Shown: positions 7,235-14,544 of the stretch, piece after piece
Numbering within the stretch: position 1 is the stretch's first letter
How the letters are laid out: each line of letters begins with the position of its first letter
From: Spirochaetaceae bacterium
GTDB taxonomy: Bacteria; Spirochaetota; Spirochaetia; SZUA-6; Fen-1364
Length of the DNA: 18,669 nucleotides
Assembly: GCA_003170115.1 (NCBI GenBank)
Contig: PMZS01000055.1
Coordinates: 12,936-31,604, forward strand
Direction of reading: 5' to 3'
The notes under the pieces: model-generated
The model's database searches: none
Seen by the model: only the letters and a program-made list of their open reading frames with translations
What the model was told of the DNA's origin: nothing
Translations under genes and position numbers: made by a program

Positions 7235-9226
7235 TCAGGTCGACGACATCTCCTTGATCTTCCTGATTTCATCCCGTACCATCGCGGCGCGTTCGAACTC
7301 CAGGTTTTTTGCAAGCTCGAACATCTCTTCTTCAAGCGCCCTGATGAGCTGCTTCTTTTCCTTCGGCACGAGCACGTTGTAGCTCTTCGTGAGCACCTCG
7401 ATATTCGTCTCCTCCGAGCGGCGCTTCTCTTCCCTCCGGCGCACGAGGATGTCCTGGATTGACTTGGAAATCGTTGTCGGGGTGATGCCGTGCTCCGTGT
7501 TGTACTGCTCCTGGATCTTTCTCCGGCGCTCCGTCTCCCGGATGGCCATCTTCATGGCATCCGACATCCTGTCCGCGTACATGATGACCCGTCCGTTCAC
7601 GTTGCGCGCCGCACGCCCGATGGTCTGGATGAGCGAAGTCGCCGAACGGAGAAAACCGATCTTGTCCGCGTCCAGGATTGCGATCAGCGAGACCTCCGGC
7701 AGGTCAAGGCCCTCGCGAAGCAGGTTGATGCCCACCAGGACGTCGAAGGTTCCCAGGCGCAGGTCCCGAAGGATTTCCACTCGTTCGATTGTCTCGATCT
7801 CTGAATGCAGGTAGCGCACCTTCAGACCCAGCTCCCCGAGATAGTCCGTGAGGTCCTCCGCCATCCTTTTCGTGAGCGTCGTCACGAGGGTCCTCTCGCG
7901 CCTGCCCGCCTGTGCGGTGATCTCGGAGTACAGGTCCTCCATCTGGCCCTCTGTGGGACGAACCTCAAGGACGGGATCGAGCAGCCCCGTGGGACGGATC
8001 ACCTGCTCGGCGAGCTGGCGTGATTTTGCCGCCTCCTCCTCGCCAGGCGTGGCGGACACGTAGATAACCCTGTCCAGGAGGGTTTCGAACTCGTTGTATA
8101 CAAGGGGCCGGTTGTCCAGCGCGGAGGGAAGGCGGAATCCATACTTCACCAGGGAGAGCTTGCGGGCCCGGTCGCCCGCGTGCATGCCTCGCACCTGGGG
8201 CAGCGTGACGTGCGACTCATCGACAAAGGCCAGAAACTTCTGCGGAAAGAAATCCAGGAGGACCGCGGGCCTCTCCCCTTCCTTGCGGCCGCTCAGGGGC
8301 CGGGAATAGTTCTCGATGCCCGAGCAATATCCCATCTCTTCCATCATTTCCAGGTCGTACTCCGTCCGTGTCTTGATCCGCTCTGCCTCAAGCAGTTTGC
8401 CCTCGTCAGAGAACTGTTTGTAGCGCAACTGCAGTTCGTCGCGGATGAGCCGCAGCGCATTGCGCAGGCGCTCCTGGGGCATGACAAAGTACTTCGCCGG
8501 GTACACCGTGCAGAAGTCCATCTCCTCCACCGCGTCACCCGTCAAGGGATTGAATCGCCGGATCCGTTCGATCTCATCGCCGAAAAACTCGATGCGAACT
8601 GCGTCATTCGCGTAGGAAGGAAAGATTTCGAGAACGTCGCCGCGGGCGCGGAAACGGGATCGCTCGAAGACGGCATCATTGCGCTCGTACTGCAGGCTGA
8701 CCAGTCGGCGCATGATCTCGCGCATATCCGTCGTCTCGCCCTTCTTCAGCTCGATACGCATTTCCCGGTAGTCTTCCGGGTTTCCCAGCCCGTAGATGCA
8801 CGACACCGTGGCCACGACGATCACGTCCCGCCGTTCCATCAGCGAAGTGGTTGCGGAGAGCCGCATCCGCTCGATCTCCCGGTTGATCGAGGCATCCTTC
8901 TCGATATAGAGGTCCTTCCCGGGGACGTACGCCTCGGGCTGGTAGTAATCGTAGTACGAGACGAAATACTCCACGGCGTTGTGGGGAAAGAAGTCCGTGA
9001 ACTCGCGGTAGAGCTGGGCGGCCAGGGTCTTGTTATGGGAAAGCACGAGCGTGGGGAGCTGGATCTCCTCGATGATCTTGGCCATCGTGAAGGTCTTCCC
9101 CGATCCCGTGACCCCCTTCAGTGTCTGGAAGCGAAGGTTGTTCTTCACTCCCTGTACGAGCAGCGAGATGGCCTGCCCCTGGTCGCCCGCCGGGGAGAAA
9201 GGAGAAACGACTTCCAGCCTCGCCAT
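7235..9226 (-). CDS. uvrB: UvrB, excinuclease ABC subunit B
   Basis: UvrB is the damage-verifying helicase-like subunit of nucleotide excision repair, working with UvrA to find lesions and recruiting UvrC for incision. The 663-residue length is normal. Visible features are Walker A GVTGSGKT (38-45), the beta-hairpin region with SYYDYYQPEAYVPG (about 91-104), the DESHVTLPQVRGM helicase motif, helicase motifs such as LLREGLDLPEVSLIAILDADK and QTIGRAARN, and a C-terminal UVR domain (about 622-658, EEEMFELAKNLEFERAAMVRDEI split over its two helices) that contacts UvrC. The ATG at 9226 lies 4 bp after the htrA stop, so the gene is probably co-transcribed with htrA. It converges on the caspase-like gene with 16 bp between stops and no obvious terminator hairpin. 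Confidence 0.98.
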   Translation of the reverse strand: MARLEVVSPFSPAGDQGQAISLLVQGVKNNLRFQTLKGVTGSGKTFTMAKIIEEIQLPTLVLSHNKTLAAQLYREFTDFFPHNAVEYFVSYYDYYQPEAYVPGKDLYIEKDASINREIERMRLSATTSLMERRDVIVVATVSCIYGLGNPEDYREMRIELKKGETTDMREIMRRLVSLQYERNDAVFERSRFRARGDVLEIFPSYANDAVRIEFFGDEIERIRRFNPLTGDAVEEMDFCTVYPAKYFVMPQERLRNALRLIRDELQLRYKQFSDEGKLLEAERIKTRTEYDLEMMEEMGYCSGIENYSRPLSGRKEGERPAVLLDFFPQKFLAFVDESHVTLPQVRGMHAGDRARKLSLVKYGFRLPSALDNRPLVYNEFETLLDRVIYVSATPGEEEAAKSRQLAEQVIRPTGLLDPVLEVRPTEGQMEDLYSEITAQAGRRERTLVTTLTKRMAEDLTDYLGELGLKVRYLHSEIETIERVEILRDLRLGTFDVLVGINLLREGLDLPEVSLIAILDADKIGFLRSATSLIQTIGRAARNVNGRVIMYADRMSDAMKMAIRETERRRKIQEQYNTEHGITPTTISKSIQDILVRRREEKRRSEETNIEVLTKSYNVLVPKEKKQLIRALEEEMFELAKNLEFERAAMVRDEIRKIKEMSST

Positions 9227-9230
9227 CGTA

Positions 9231-10448
9231 CTACTGCTGGCCCTGCGTCTGCGCTTCCACCAGTTTCAGGCTCAGGGTGCGCGTCTGGCCGCCTCGCGTC
9301 ACCTTCACGCTGGCAATCTCACCGGGCTTCGTATTCTCCAGGGCGTTGTACAGGTCGGTGATGGATTCGATCGTCTGGCCGTTCACCTCGGTGATGATGT
9401 CCCCCCCGGCGTAGATGATCTGCCGTCCCGAGCGGACGGCCTTCCCCTTGTCGCCACCCCGGATGCCTGCCTGCTGCGCCGCGGGGCCCGCGGTGTTCAC
9501 CAGGACGCCCTTCTGCACGGGCAGATCGAAGTAGTCCACAAGCTGGGGGAACAGCTCGATCGGGTCGATGTCGATCCAGCCCCGCCTCACGGCGCCGTAC
9601 TTTATCAGTTCTTCCGCGATGCGCTTCACGGTGCCTGCCGGAATGGCGAACCCCACCCCGGCGGAGCCTCCGGACGGGGACTTGATCGCCGTGTTGATTC
9701 CGATCAGCTCGCTGTGAGAGTTCAACAGGGCGCCGCCCGAGTTTCCCGGGTTGATCGCGGCGTCGGTCTGGATCGTCTCCCTGATCATGAAGCCCTGCTC
9801 TGTCTGAAGCGGACGCGCGAGCCCGGAGACTATTCCCCGGGTCAAGGTCCGGTCCAGCCCGAAGGGGTTTCCAATGGCGAGCACTTTCATTCCCACCTTC
9901 AGGGAGCTCGAATCGCCGAATTGGACGGTTGTCAGCGTCTTCCCTTTCGGGTTGAACTGCAGGACGGCGAGGTCATTTTCGGGGTCGACGCCGACGGTCT
10001 TCCCGTCCTGGACCGACCCGTCGGCCAGCGTGATTCTGATCCTGTCCGCGCCATTGATCACATGGTAGTTCGTGATCACGTGGCCGAGCTGGTCGATGAT
10101 GACCCCGGATCCCGTGCCCTCCTGCTGGACCGCCTGGTAGAACCACGTGTACTGCGTCGTGACCGTGGTGACAAAGACGACCGCCTTGTTTGCGCGGTCG
10201 TAGATCTGGATGTTGTTGAGCTCGTCATCCGTGAGGTCCCCCGGCTTCAGCGGCGAGGCCAGGATGGCGGTGTACTGCACGGGGGTCATGTTCGACGACT
10301 GTCCGCCGCGAATGGGCAGATCGGCAAGCTGGCGCTGAACGGCCTGAGGCACGATGACCAGTGTCGTGACCAGGACGCCCGCGGCAAGCACCATGAGTGA
10401 CAGGACGATGCCGAGGATCGCCACGTGCGTTCGGGTGTACAGTTTCAT
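9231..10448 (-). CDS. HtrA/DegS-like S1C serine protease with one PDZ domain
   Basis: A 405-residue membrane-anchored periplasmic protease of the HtrA family. A single N-terminal membrane segment (about 9-33) lacks a signal peptidase site, so it probably stays as an anchor, as in DegS. The trypsin-like domain has the triad His129 (TNYHVI), Asp159 (ENDLAVL) and Ser237 (NPGNSGGAL). One PDZ domain follows (about 290-395, ending in VKVTRGGQTRTLSLKLVE). A Gln-rich tail (TQGQQ) closes the protein. The ATG at 10448 has AGAGG 6-10 nt upstream and a promoter at 10468-10497. The usual role is degradation of misfolded envelope proteins or regulated cleavage of an anti-sigma factor. With one PDZ and an anchor it is closer in layout to DegS than DegP, but no anti-sigma gene is nearby. 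It sits 4 bp upstream of uvrB. Confidence 0.93.
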   Translation of the reverse strand: MKLYTRTHVAILGIVLSLMVLAAGVLVTTLVIVPQAVQRQLADLPIRGGQSSNMTPVQYTAILASPLKPGDLTDDELNNIQIYDRANKAVVFVTTVTTQYTWFYQAVQQEGTGSGVIIDQLGHVITNYHVINGADRIRITLADGSVQDGKTVGVDPENDLAVLQFNPKGKTLTTVQFGDSSSLKVGMKVLAIGNPFGLDRTLTRGIVSGLARPLQTEQGFMIRETIQTDAAINPGNSGGALLNSHSELIGINTAIKSPSGGSAGVGFAIPAGTVKRIAEELIKYGAVRRGWIDIDPIELFPQLVDYFDLPVQKGVLVNTAGPAAQQAGIRGGDKGKAVRSGRQIIYAGGDIITEVNGQTIESITDLYNALENTKPGEIASVKVTRGGQTRTLSLKLVEAQTQGQQ

Positions 10449-10467
10449 GAGACTACCTCTGCACTTA

Positions 10468-10497
10468 ATAGTAGCAACAACGCGGAGGCGCTATCAA
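10468..10497 (-). promoter_or_regulatory. sigma70-type promoter for htrA-uvrB
   Basis: On the minus strand TTGATA (10497-10492, 5/6), an 18-bp spacer and TACTAT (10473-10468, 4/6) lie upstream of the htrA ATG. Predicted transcription starts near 10461, leaving a 12-13 nt leader that just includes AGAGG. Confidence 0.5.
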
Positions 10498-10537
10498 TAC
10501 ATCCCGGCGATCGCAACAGGCAAGGCAAGAGACGGTC

Positions 10538-10566
10538 TTGACAAGCCTCACGTTTGGCTGAAAAAT
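10538..10566 (+). promoter_or_regulatory. candidate promoter for the Crp-like regulator
   Basis: A perfect -35 hexamer TTGACA (10538-10543) is followed after 17 bp by AAAAAT (10561-10566), which matches the -10 consensus at 4 of 6 positions. The predicted start, near 10573, gives a leader of about 35 nt containing the strong ribosome-binding site. Confidence 0.45.
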
Positions 10567-10594
10567 TCAGCTCATACAACCCGGACATGCACAC

Positions 10595-10601
10595 AAGGAG
10601 G
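10595..10601 (+). promoter_or_regulatory. strong Shine-Dalgarno that fixes the crp-like start
   Basis: AAGGAGG sits 6 nt before ATG 10608. It is the best ribosome-binding site in the window and decides against the longer in-frame start at 10554. Many neighbouring genes have weak or no Shine-Dalgarno sequences. Confidence 0.85.
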
Positions 10602-10607
10602 TTGCCT

Positions 10608-11345
10608 ATGCCCAAGATGCCCGGCCCGACGAACGCCTCGAACCCGCGACAAAACCACCTGCTGGCCGTCCTGCCCGAGTCCGAATCATCGCGCCTGCTT
10701 CCCCACATGGAACTGGTCCCGATGCCGCTTGGGAATGCCCTGTACGAGTCAGGGGACAAGCTGAATCACGTCTATTTCCCCACTACCGCCATCGTATCTT
10801 TGCTGTATGTCATGGAGAACGGCGCGTCCGCCGAAATCGCTGTAGTCGGCAACGAGGGCATCGTAGGCGTAGCCCTGTTCATGGGTGGAGAAACCATGCC
10901 AAACCGTGCTGTGGTGCAGAGTGGGGGCCACGCCTTTCGGCTGAAGGGACAACTTCTCAAGGAGGAGTTCAACCGCGGCGGCGCGTTGCAGCATTTGCTG
11001 CTGCGCTACACCCTGGCCATGCTGACCCAGATGGCGCAGACCGCTGTCTGCAATCGGCACCATACGGTTGACCAGCAACTCTGTCGCTGGCTGCTCCTCA
11101 GTCTCGACCGCCTGCCTGCCATGGAGCTGAAGATGACCCAGGAGCTCATCGCCAACATGCTGGGAGTACGACGCGAGGGCGTCACCGAGGCTGCCGGAAG
11201 ATTGCAGAGCGCCGGCTTGATTCACTACAGCCGGGGGCGCATCACCGTGCTGGATCGACCGGGCCTGGAAGCGCGGGTGTGCGAGTGCTACGAGGTTGTC
11301 AGGACTGAGTTCCGCCGCCTGCTCCCCAACCTCACTGAGAAGTGA
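10608..11345 (+). CDS. Crp/Fnr-family transcriptional regulator
   Basis: A 245-residue regulator with an N-terminal cyclic-nucleotide-binding-type beta-roll (about 15-115), a long dimer helix (about 125-150) and a C-terminal winged helix-turn-helix (about 172-215, MTQELIANMLGVRREGVTEA then GLIHYSRGRITVLD). The beta-roll contains VYFPTTAIVSLLYVMENG and the motif GNEGIVGVALFMGG. The canonical FGE and RxA phosphate-binding pair of CRP is absent, and there is no N-terminal Cys cluster as in FNR, so the ligand is unknown. This subgroup, with its PTTA and VVGNEGIVG motifs, is one I associate mainly with Proteobacteria, suggesting lateral acquisition; that is memory, not a search result. The gene converges with the Cys/His protein gene at 11365 (19 bp apart) and diverges from htrA, so either side could be a target. 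Confidence 0.9.
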   Translation: MPKMPGPTNASNPRQNHLLAVLPESESSRLLPHMELVPMPLGNALYESGDKLNHVYFPTTAIVSLLYVMENGASAEIAVVGNEGIVGVALFMGGETMPNRAVVQSGGHAFRLKGQLLKEEFNRGGALQHLLLRYTLAMLTQMAQTAVCNRHHTVDQQLCRWLLLSLDRLPAMELKMTQELIANMLGVRREGVTEAAGRLQSAGLIHYSRGRITVLDRPGLEARVCECYEVVRTEFRRLLPNLTEK

Positions 11346-11364
11346 TCCGCTCCAGTCCCTGTGA

Positions 11365-11703
11365 TCATGAGAGAGAGCTCGCGGCGCGAGGCGCCCGAAT
11401 CGAAGAAGTGTCAGGGACCACGCGAGCGATCCTGGTGACGTTTGCAGGGACAAGCATTGCCAGGTCCCAGATGTCCAGGTCTTCCCCCGTCTTCTTGTTG
11501 CATTCGTCGCAAAGCGGAACGACATACCAGTTCTTGTCAGACGGACTGTTCTTCTGGACATGCCCGCCAACGGAACGCTTGTTTTTGCAGCCGCTCACAA
11601 AGCACCCGTAGGCGGTCTGGCCGCTGAATTTCTCCCAGTACGCAAGCCAGCTACCACTGTTGCATGTGATCTGCGTTGCTCCATTCAGGTTTCTGACTCT
11701 CAT
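11365..11703 (-). CDS. small Cys/His (HNH-like) protein, copy 1
   Basis: A 112-residue soluble protein with C34-x4-C39, GGHV (His48) and PLCxxCN (C65, C68), plus Cys14. This pattern resembles a zinc-stabilised treble-clef or HNH-type fold, where the GGHV His would take the catalytic-His position and the WYVVPLCxxCN strand-helix the second metal half. Conserved blocks are GSWLAYWEKFSGQ (17-29), SVGGHVQK (44-51) and EDLDIWD (74-80). It is colinear, without gaps, to copy 2 over the first 80 residues; I count 55 identities. The C-terminal third has diverged and may be disordered. ATG 11703 has GAGGAG about 7 nt upstream. I recall similar uncharacterised small proteins in enterobacteria, but name no function. 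Nuclease activity is only a structural guess. Confidence 0.75.
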   Translation of the reverse strand: MRVRNLNGATQITCNSGSWLAYWEKFSGQTAYGCFVSGCKNKRSVGGHVQKNSPSDKNWYVVPLCDECNKKTGEDLDIWDLAMLVPANVTRIARVVPDTSSIRAPRAASSLS

Positions 11704-11739
11704 TTCAATCTCCTCATTTCAGACCGAAACTTGCAAGGC

Positions 11740-11765
11740 AAAAAGAAAAGCGCGGCTTCGGCGCT
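11740..11765 (-). terminator. rho-independent terminator-like hairpin between the small gene and copy 1
   Basis: On the minus strand AGCGC, a 7-nt loop and GCGCT are followed by TTTCTTTTT. The upstream arm overlaps a competing inverted repeat (CGCTGAG and CTCAGCG, 11762-11787). The two hairpins cannot form fully together, an arrangement like a transcription attenuator ahead of the ATG at 11703. Confidence 0.45.
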
Positions 11766-11781
11766 GAGTGGAAGACAGTTC

Positions 11782-11961
11782 TCAGCGTCGAAGTGCGCGT
11801 GCCACTTTTTCGATGTACTTTTGGAATGAGCATATGAAAGCAGAAATCCCACCGCCTCTCAGTTCGGTAGCGCACATAAGTTCAGAAAGTTTTTCAGGAA
11901 CGCGGACACCCTCTCTGCTTCGACGGAGTCGTGCCAGGGTGGCATGGTATTCTGAAGACAT
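11782..11961 (-). CDS. 59-residue small protein between the two Cys/His genes
   Basis: A 60-codon frame from ATG 11961 to TGA 11784-11782. The ATG comes 3 bp after the TAG of copy 2 and is preceded by AGGTAGG, so it would be translated by coupling. The product begins MSSEYHATLARLRRSREG, continues VPEKLSELMCATELRGGG and ends FQKYIEKVARALRR: a small basic, mostly helical protein with two Cys and a Gly triplet, with no signal peptide. The coding case rests on three points: tight spacing to copy 2, a terminator-like hairpin immediately after the stop, and a decayed similar stretch ahead of copy 2 (12366-12400). That stretch matches in the same reading frame (L-x-C-A-T-x-L). No family is recognised. 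Confidence 0.5.
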   Translation of the reverse strand: MSSEYHATLARLRRSREGVRVPEKLSELMCATELRGGGISAFICSFQKYIEKVARALRR

Positions 11962-11964
11962 GGC

Positions 11965-12321
11965 CTACCTGACTAACCTTCTCTCCGGAAATCGTTCAAG
12001 TGCCCACGGCGTGAAATTGCGTGGGGTTGATGCAGCCACACCGGAAGTCTCGGTTTCTTTGGCGGAGACAAACTTTGCCGTGTCCCAGATGTCCAAATCT
12101 TGTCCACTCTTTTTGCTGCAATCGGTGCAGAGGGGAATGACATACCAGTTCTTGTCAGTTGTGCTGTCCTTCTGGACATGCCCGCCAACAGAAGGCATAT
12201 TGATGCATCCCTCGGTAAAGCACATGAATGCATTCTGGCCGCTGAGTTTCTCCCAATGAGCAAGCCAGCTGCCGCTGCGGCATTTGTTTTGCTCTGCTAT
12301 GTTGAGATTTTTGACTCTCAT
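11965..12321 (-). CDS. small Cys/His (HNH-like) protein, copy 2
   Basis: A 118-residue paralogue of the protein at 11365-11703, with Cys14, C34-x4-C39, His48, C65 and C68 at identical positions and the same WLAHWEKLSGQ, SVGGHVQK, WYVIPLC and QDLDIWD blocks. I chose ATG 12321 because it aligns with the start of copy 1 (MRVKNLN against MRVRNLN) and has AAAGGA about 7 nt upstream. In-frame ATGs eight and nine codons earlier (12345, 12342) are less likely. Sequence after residue 80 is unrelated to copy 1 in detail. Identity near 69% over 80 residues with every metal-ligand candidate kept suggests both copies are under selection. Its stop is 3 bp from the start of the 59-residue gene, and a piece of a second copy of that gene lies upstream. 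Confidence 0.75.
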   Translation of the reverse strand: MRVKNLNIAEQNKCRSGSWLAHWEKLSGQNAFMCFTEGCINMPSVGGHVQKDSTTDKNWYVIPLCTDCSKKSGQDLDIWDTAKFVSAKETETSGVAASTPRNFTPWALERFPERRLVR

Positions 12322-12365
12322 GTCTTTGTCCTTTGCATGCATCACCGGAAGTCAGATTGCCATGG

Positions 12366-12400
12366 ATTCCAAGGCACTTCAGTGCGGTAGCGCACGCAAG
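12366..12400 (-). pseudogene. possible remnant of a second copy of the 59-residue gene
   Basis: Aligned without gaps to 11846-11880 inside the small gene, I count 26 of 35 identical bases, including a shared block GTGCGCTACCG followed after one mismatch by ACTGA. In the matching frame both read L-x-C-A-T-x-L-(K/R). Flanking sequence does not align by eye. If real, the cassette (small gene plus Cys/His gene) was duplicated and one small-gene copy then decayed. The stretch also holds nested palindromes (GCACTTCAGTGC), so it could instead be a shared regulatory site. Confidence 0.35.
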
Positions 12401-12483
12401 GTGATTATTTTGTGCCTGTACTGACAATCGAGCGGAGAACAGAGGGAAACCGTGCATAGTGCGCGAGCCAACCTGGCTCCTGG

Positions 12484-14049
12484 TTATGCGTGTCCTCGCG
12501 TCCAGAAGAAATCACCGTCGCCGTAGCGCCGGTGCTGCACTGCTTCCAGCAGGTGTTTCTCCCCGATGCTCTCCTCTTCCGACAGGTCGGCAATCGTGCG
12601 GGCCGTGCGGAGAATTGAATGAAAGGCACGCGAGGAGATGCCGAGGGATTCGGCTGCCTGAAGGAGCGCCTCTCTGCCCCGGGCATCCAACCCGCAGAAC
12701 CTGTCAATGCAGGCAGGAGGAATCCGGGAGTTCCAGTTGAACCCCAGACCCGCGTAGCGCGCCTTCTGACGGGCAACCGCAGACTCCACCCTCCGGGATG
12801 CTTTCAGGTCTTCCTGCGGCTCGGGCGGCGCGCACATGTCTGCAGCAGGGACTGGGGAAAGGGGAACCCGCAGGTCCATCCTGTCCAGAAGGGCACCTCC
12901 GACCCTGCGCCAGTAGCGATGGATCTCCACGGGGCTGCAGATGCACACGTGCCTGCCGCGTCCAAGGTTCCCGCACGGACAGGGGTTGAAAGCGAGCACG
13001 AGCTGGATGCACGCCGGGTAGCGTACCGTGCATCCCGCCCGCGCGATGGAGACCCACCCGTCCTCCACCGGCTCGCGCAGCCCCTGCAGGAGGCTCATCC
13101 CGAACTCCGGTGCCTCGTCCAGAAAGAGCACACCCTGGTGGGCCAGGGACACCTCTCCCGGTTTCAAGAGCCGGCCGCCTCCGAGGATGCCTTCACATGA
13201 GGCAGTGTGGTGGGGCATGCGGAAGGGCGGTCGGGTGACAAGCCCGGACTCCGGCGGGAGAACGCCGGCTATGGAATGGATTCGGGTGACCGCGAGGGCC
13301 TCCTCACGATCCAGCGACGGCAGGAGGACCGGCAGCCGCCGCGCGGCCATTGTCTTACCGCTGCCCGGCGGGCCGAAGAGCAAGAGGTGATGCCGGCCCG
13401 CCGCCGCGATCTCCAAAGCCCTCTTCAGCTTGGTGTGCCCCCTGATGTCCGAGAGATGCCCCGACGCGGACATCTCGTTGAGGTCGGCGGAGAAGCCGAA
13501 CCCGCACACAGGGGTCAGCGGCGGGGACGACATTATCCCGGGGTCTGAGAGGGCAAGGGCAGCCTCTCGAAGAGAGTCGATTCCTGCAACCGATCCCTTG
13601 CCCAGTGCAAGCGCTTCCCGCAGGTTCTCCCTGGGCACCAGGAAACGCGAAATGCCCGCGGCCAGCCCTCTCCCGACAGCGGAAAGGACTCCGTGTACAG
13701 CGCGCACGCCGCCACCAAGATTGAGCTCACCCAGCACCATTGCGTGGCCGCTGCCATCCGGACTTATCTGCCCCGAAGCGACGAGGATCCCCAGAGCGAT
13801 GGGAAGGTCGAAGGAGGCGCCCTCCTTGCGCACGCCTGCAGGAGCAAGTGAGATCAGGATCCGGTCCGGCGGAAAAGTAAAGCCGCTGTTGCGGATTGCC
13901 ACGCGCACGCGATCCCTTGACTCCCGTACGGCCCCATCCGGCAGTCCGACGACGTCGACCCCAGGCAGACCGCGCCGGATGTCAACCTCTACCGAGACCA
14001 GCTCCCCTTCCATCCCTATAGGCGCATGACTTGACACTACGGCGAGCAT
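12484..14049 (-). CDS. comM: ComM/YifB-type AAA+ helicase with Mg-chelatase-like domain
   Basis: A 521-residue protein matching full-length ComM (YifB family), an AAA+ hexameric helicase that promotes branch migration during natural transformation in bacteria where it has been studied. Domains in order are a Lon-type S5 fold (about 20-170, GLPGVDVVGLPDGAVRESRD split around residue 30-46), AAA+ Walker A GPPGSGKT (226-233), a MPHHTAS motif (279-285), Walker B VLFLDE (307-312), a zinc-like CPCG plus C369/C371 cluster, and a C-terminal helical domain. The start MLAVVSSHAPIG is typical of the family. It is the last gene of a minus-strand run, 30 bp after rnhA. No dprA or competence pilus genes are in the window, so a role in DNA uptake is inferred from the family only. 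Confidence 0.93.
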   Translation of the reverse strand: MLAVVSSHAPIGMEGELVSVEVDIRRGLPGVDVVGLPDGAVRESRDRVRVAIRNSGFTFPPDRILISLAPAGVRKEGASFDLPIALGILVASGQISPDGSGHAMVLGELNLGGGVRAVHGVLSAVGRGLAAGISRFLVPRENLREALALGKGSVAGIDSLREAALALSDPGIMSSPPLTPVCGFGFSADLNEMSASGHLSDIRGHTKLKRALEIAAAGRHHLLLFGPPGSGKTMAARRLPVLLPSLDREEALAVTRIHSIAGVLPPESGLVTRPPFRMPHHTASCEGILGGGRLLKPGEVSLAHQGVLFLDEAPEFGMSLLQGLREPVEDGWVSIARAGCTVRYPACIQLVLAFNPCPCGNLGRGRHVCICSPVEIHRYWRRVGGALLDRMDLRVPLSPVPAADMCAPPEPQEDLKASRRVESAVARQKARYAGLGFNWNSRIPPACIDRFCGLDARGREALLQAAESLGISSRAFHSILRTARTIADLSEEESIGEKHLLEAVQHRRYGDGDFFWTRGHA

Positions 14050-14079
14050 CCGACCCCCCGCCGGATTGATACGGGGAAA

Positions 14080-14544
14080 TCAGGGCGCGCGCTTCAGCCC
14101 GCGTGCGATGGCCTCCTGGACCAGGGCGTCGCAGCGTTCGTTCATCTCAATGCCGGAGTGTCCCATGACCCAGACCCATTGGATGAGGAGACCGCGGGAG
14201 AGATCCCAGAGGGCGAGCCACAGGTCGCTGTTCTTGACTGGCTTCTTTGCGCTCGTTTTCCACCCGTTTCGCGCCCAGGTGTGGATCCACTGGGTGATCC
14301 CTTTCTGGACATACTGGGAATCGGTGTGCAGAACGATGGGAACGCCCTTCGAATATGGTGGGGCGGAAAGCCTTTGCAGCGCTTTGCGCACGGCAGTCAA
14401 TTCCATCCTGTTGTTCGTCGTATTCGCCTCGAACCCCGAAAGCTCCTCGACGCGCCCACCAGAACGCACCACGAACGCCCAGCCCCCGGGGCCGGGGTTG
14501 CCGAGGCAGCCTCCGTCTGTCCAGATCTCGATCTCTTCGATCAC
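14080..14544 (-). CDS. rnhA: ribonuclease HI
   Basis: RNase HI cuts the RNA strand of RNA:DNA hybrids, removing R-loops and primers. The 154-residue protein has the metal-binding carboxylates Asp10 (WTDGGCLGNPGPGG), Glu48 (NNRMELTAV), Asp75 (HTDSQYV) and Asp139, with the supporting His129 (MGHSG). The basic handle region (ARNGWKTSAKKPVKN) is present. The start is GTG 14544, which overlaps the TGA of the kinase gene (GTGA) and has GGAGG at 14553-14549, four bases upstream. The ribosome-binding site is therefore inside the last codons of the kinase. A 27-bp direct repeat with hairpin potential ends at the edge of that site and could affect initiation. Confidence 0.96.
   Translation of the reverse strand: MIEEIEIWTDGGCLGNPGPGGWAFVVRSGGRVEELSGFEANTTNNRMELTAVRKALQRLSAPPYSKGVPIVLHTDSQYVQKGITQWIHTWARNGWKTSAKKPVKNSDLWLALWDLSRGLLIQWVWVMGHSGIEMNERCDALVQEAIARGLKRAP

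Noticed and set aside
8180..10400. Long plus-strand open frames opposite uvrB and htrA
   Set aside because: They lie antisense to strongly recognisable genes, have odd composition rich in Arg, His and Gln, and show no known motif. GC-rich DNA produces such shadows throughout this window.
11851..11880. tRNA D-arm-like string (CTCAGTTCGGTAGCGCAC) and the similar string at 12378-12396
   Set aside because: No acceptor, anticodon or T arm can be built around either. The match is better explained by the small gene and its remnant on the other strand.
12465..12479. Hairpin GAGCCA-ACC-TGGCTC after the comM stop as a terminator
   Set aside because: The 6-bp stem is perfect and lies 4 bp past the comM stop on the minus strand, but there is no T-run after it. 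It may act as a 3'-end stabiliser or be chance.
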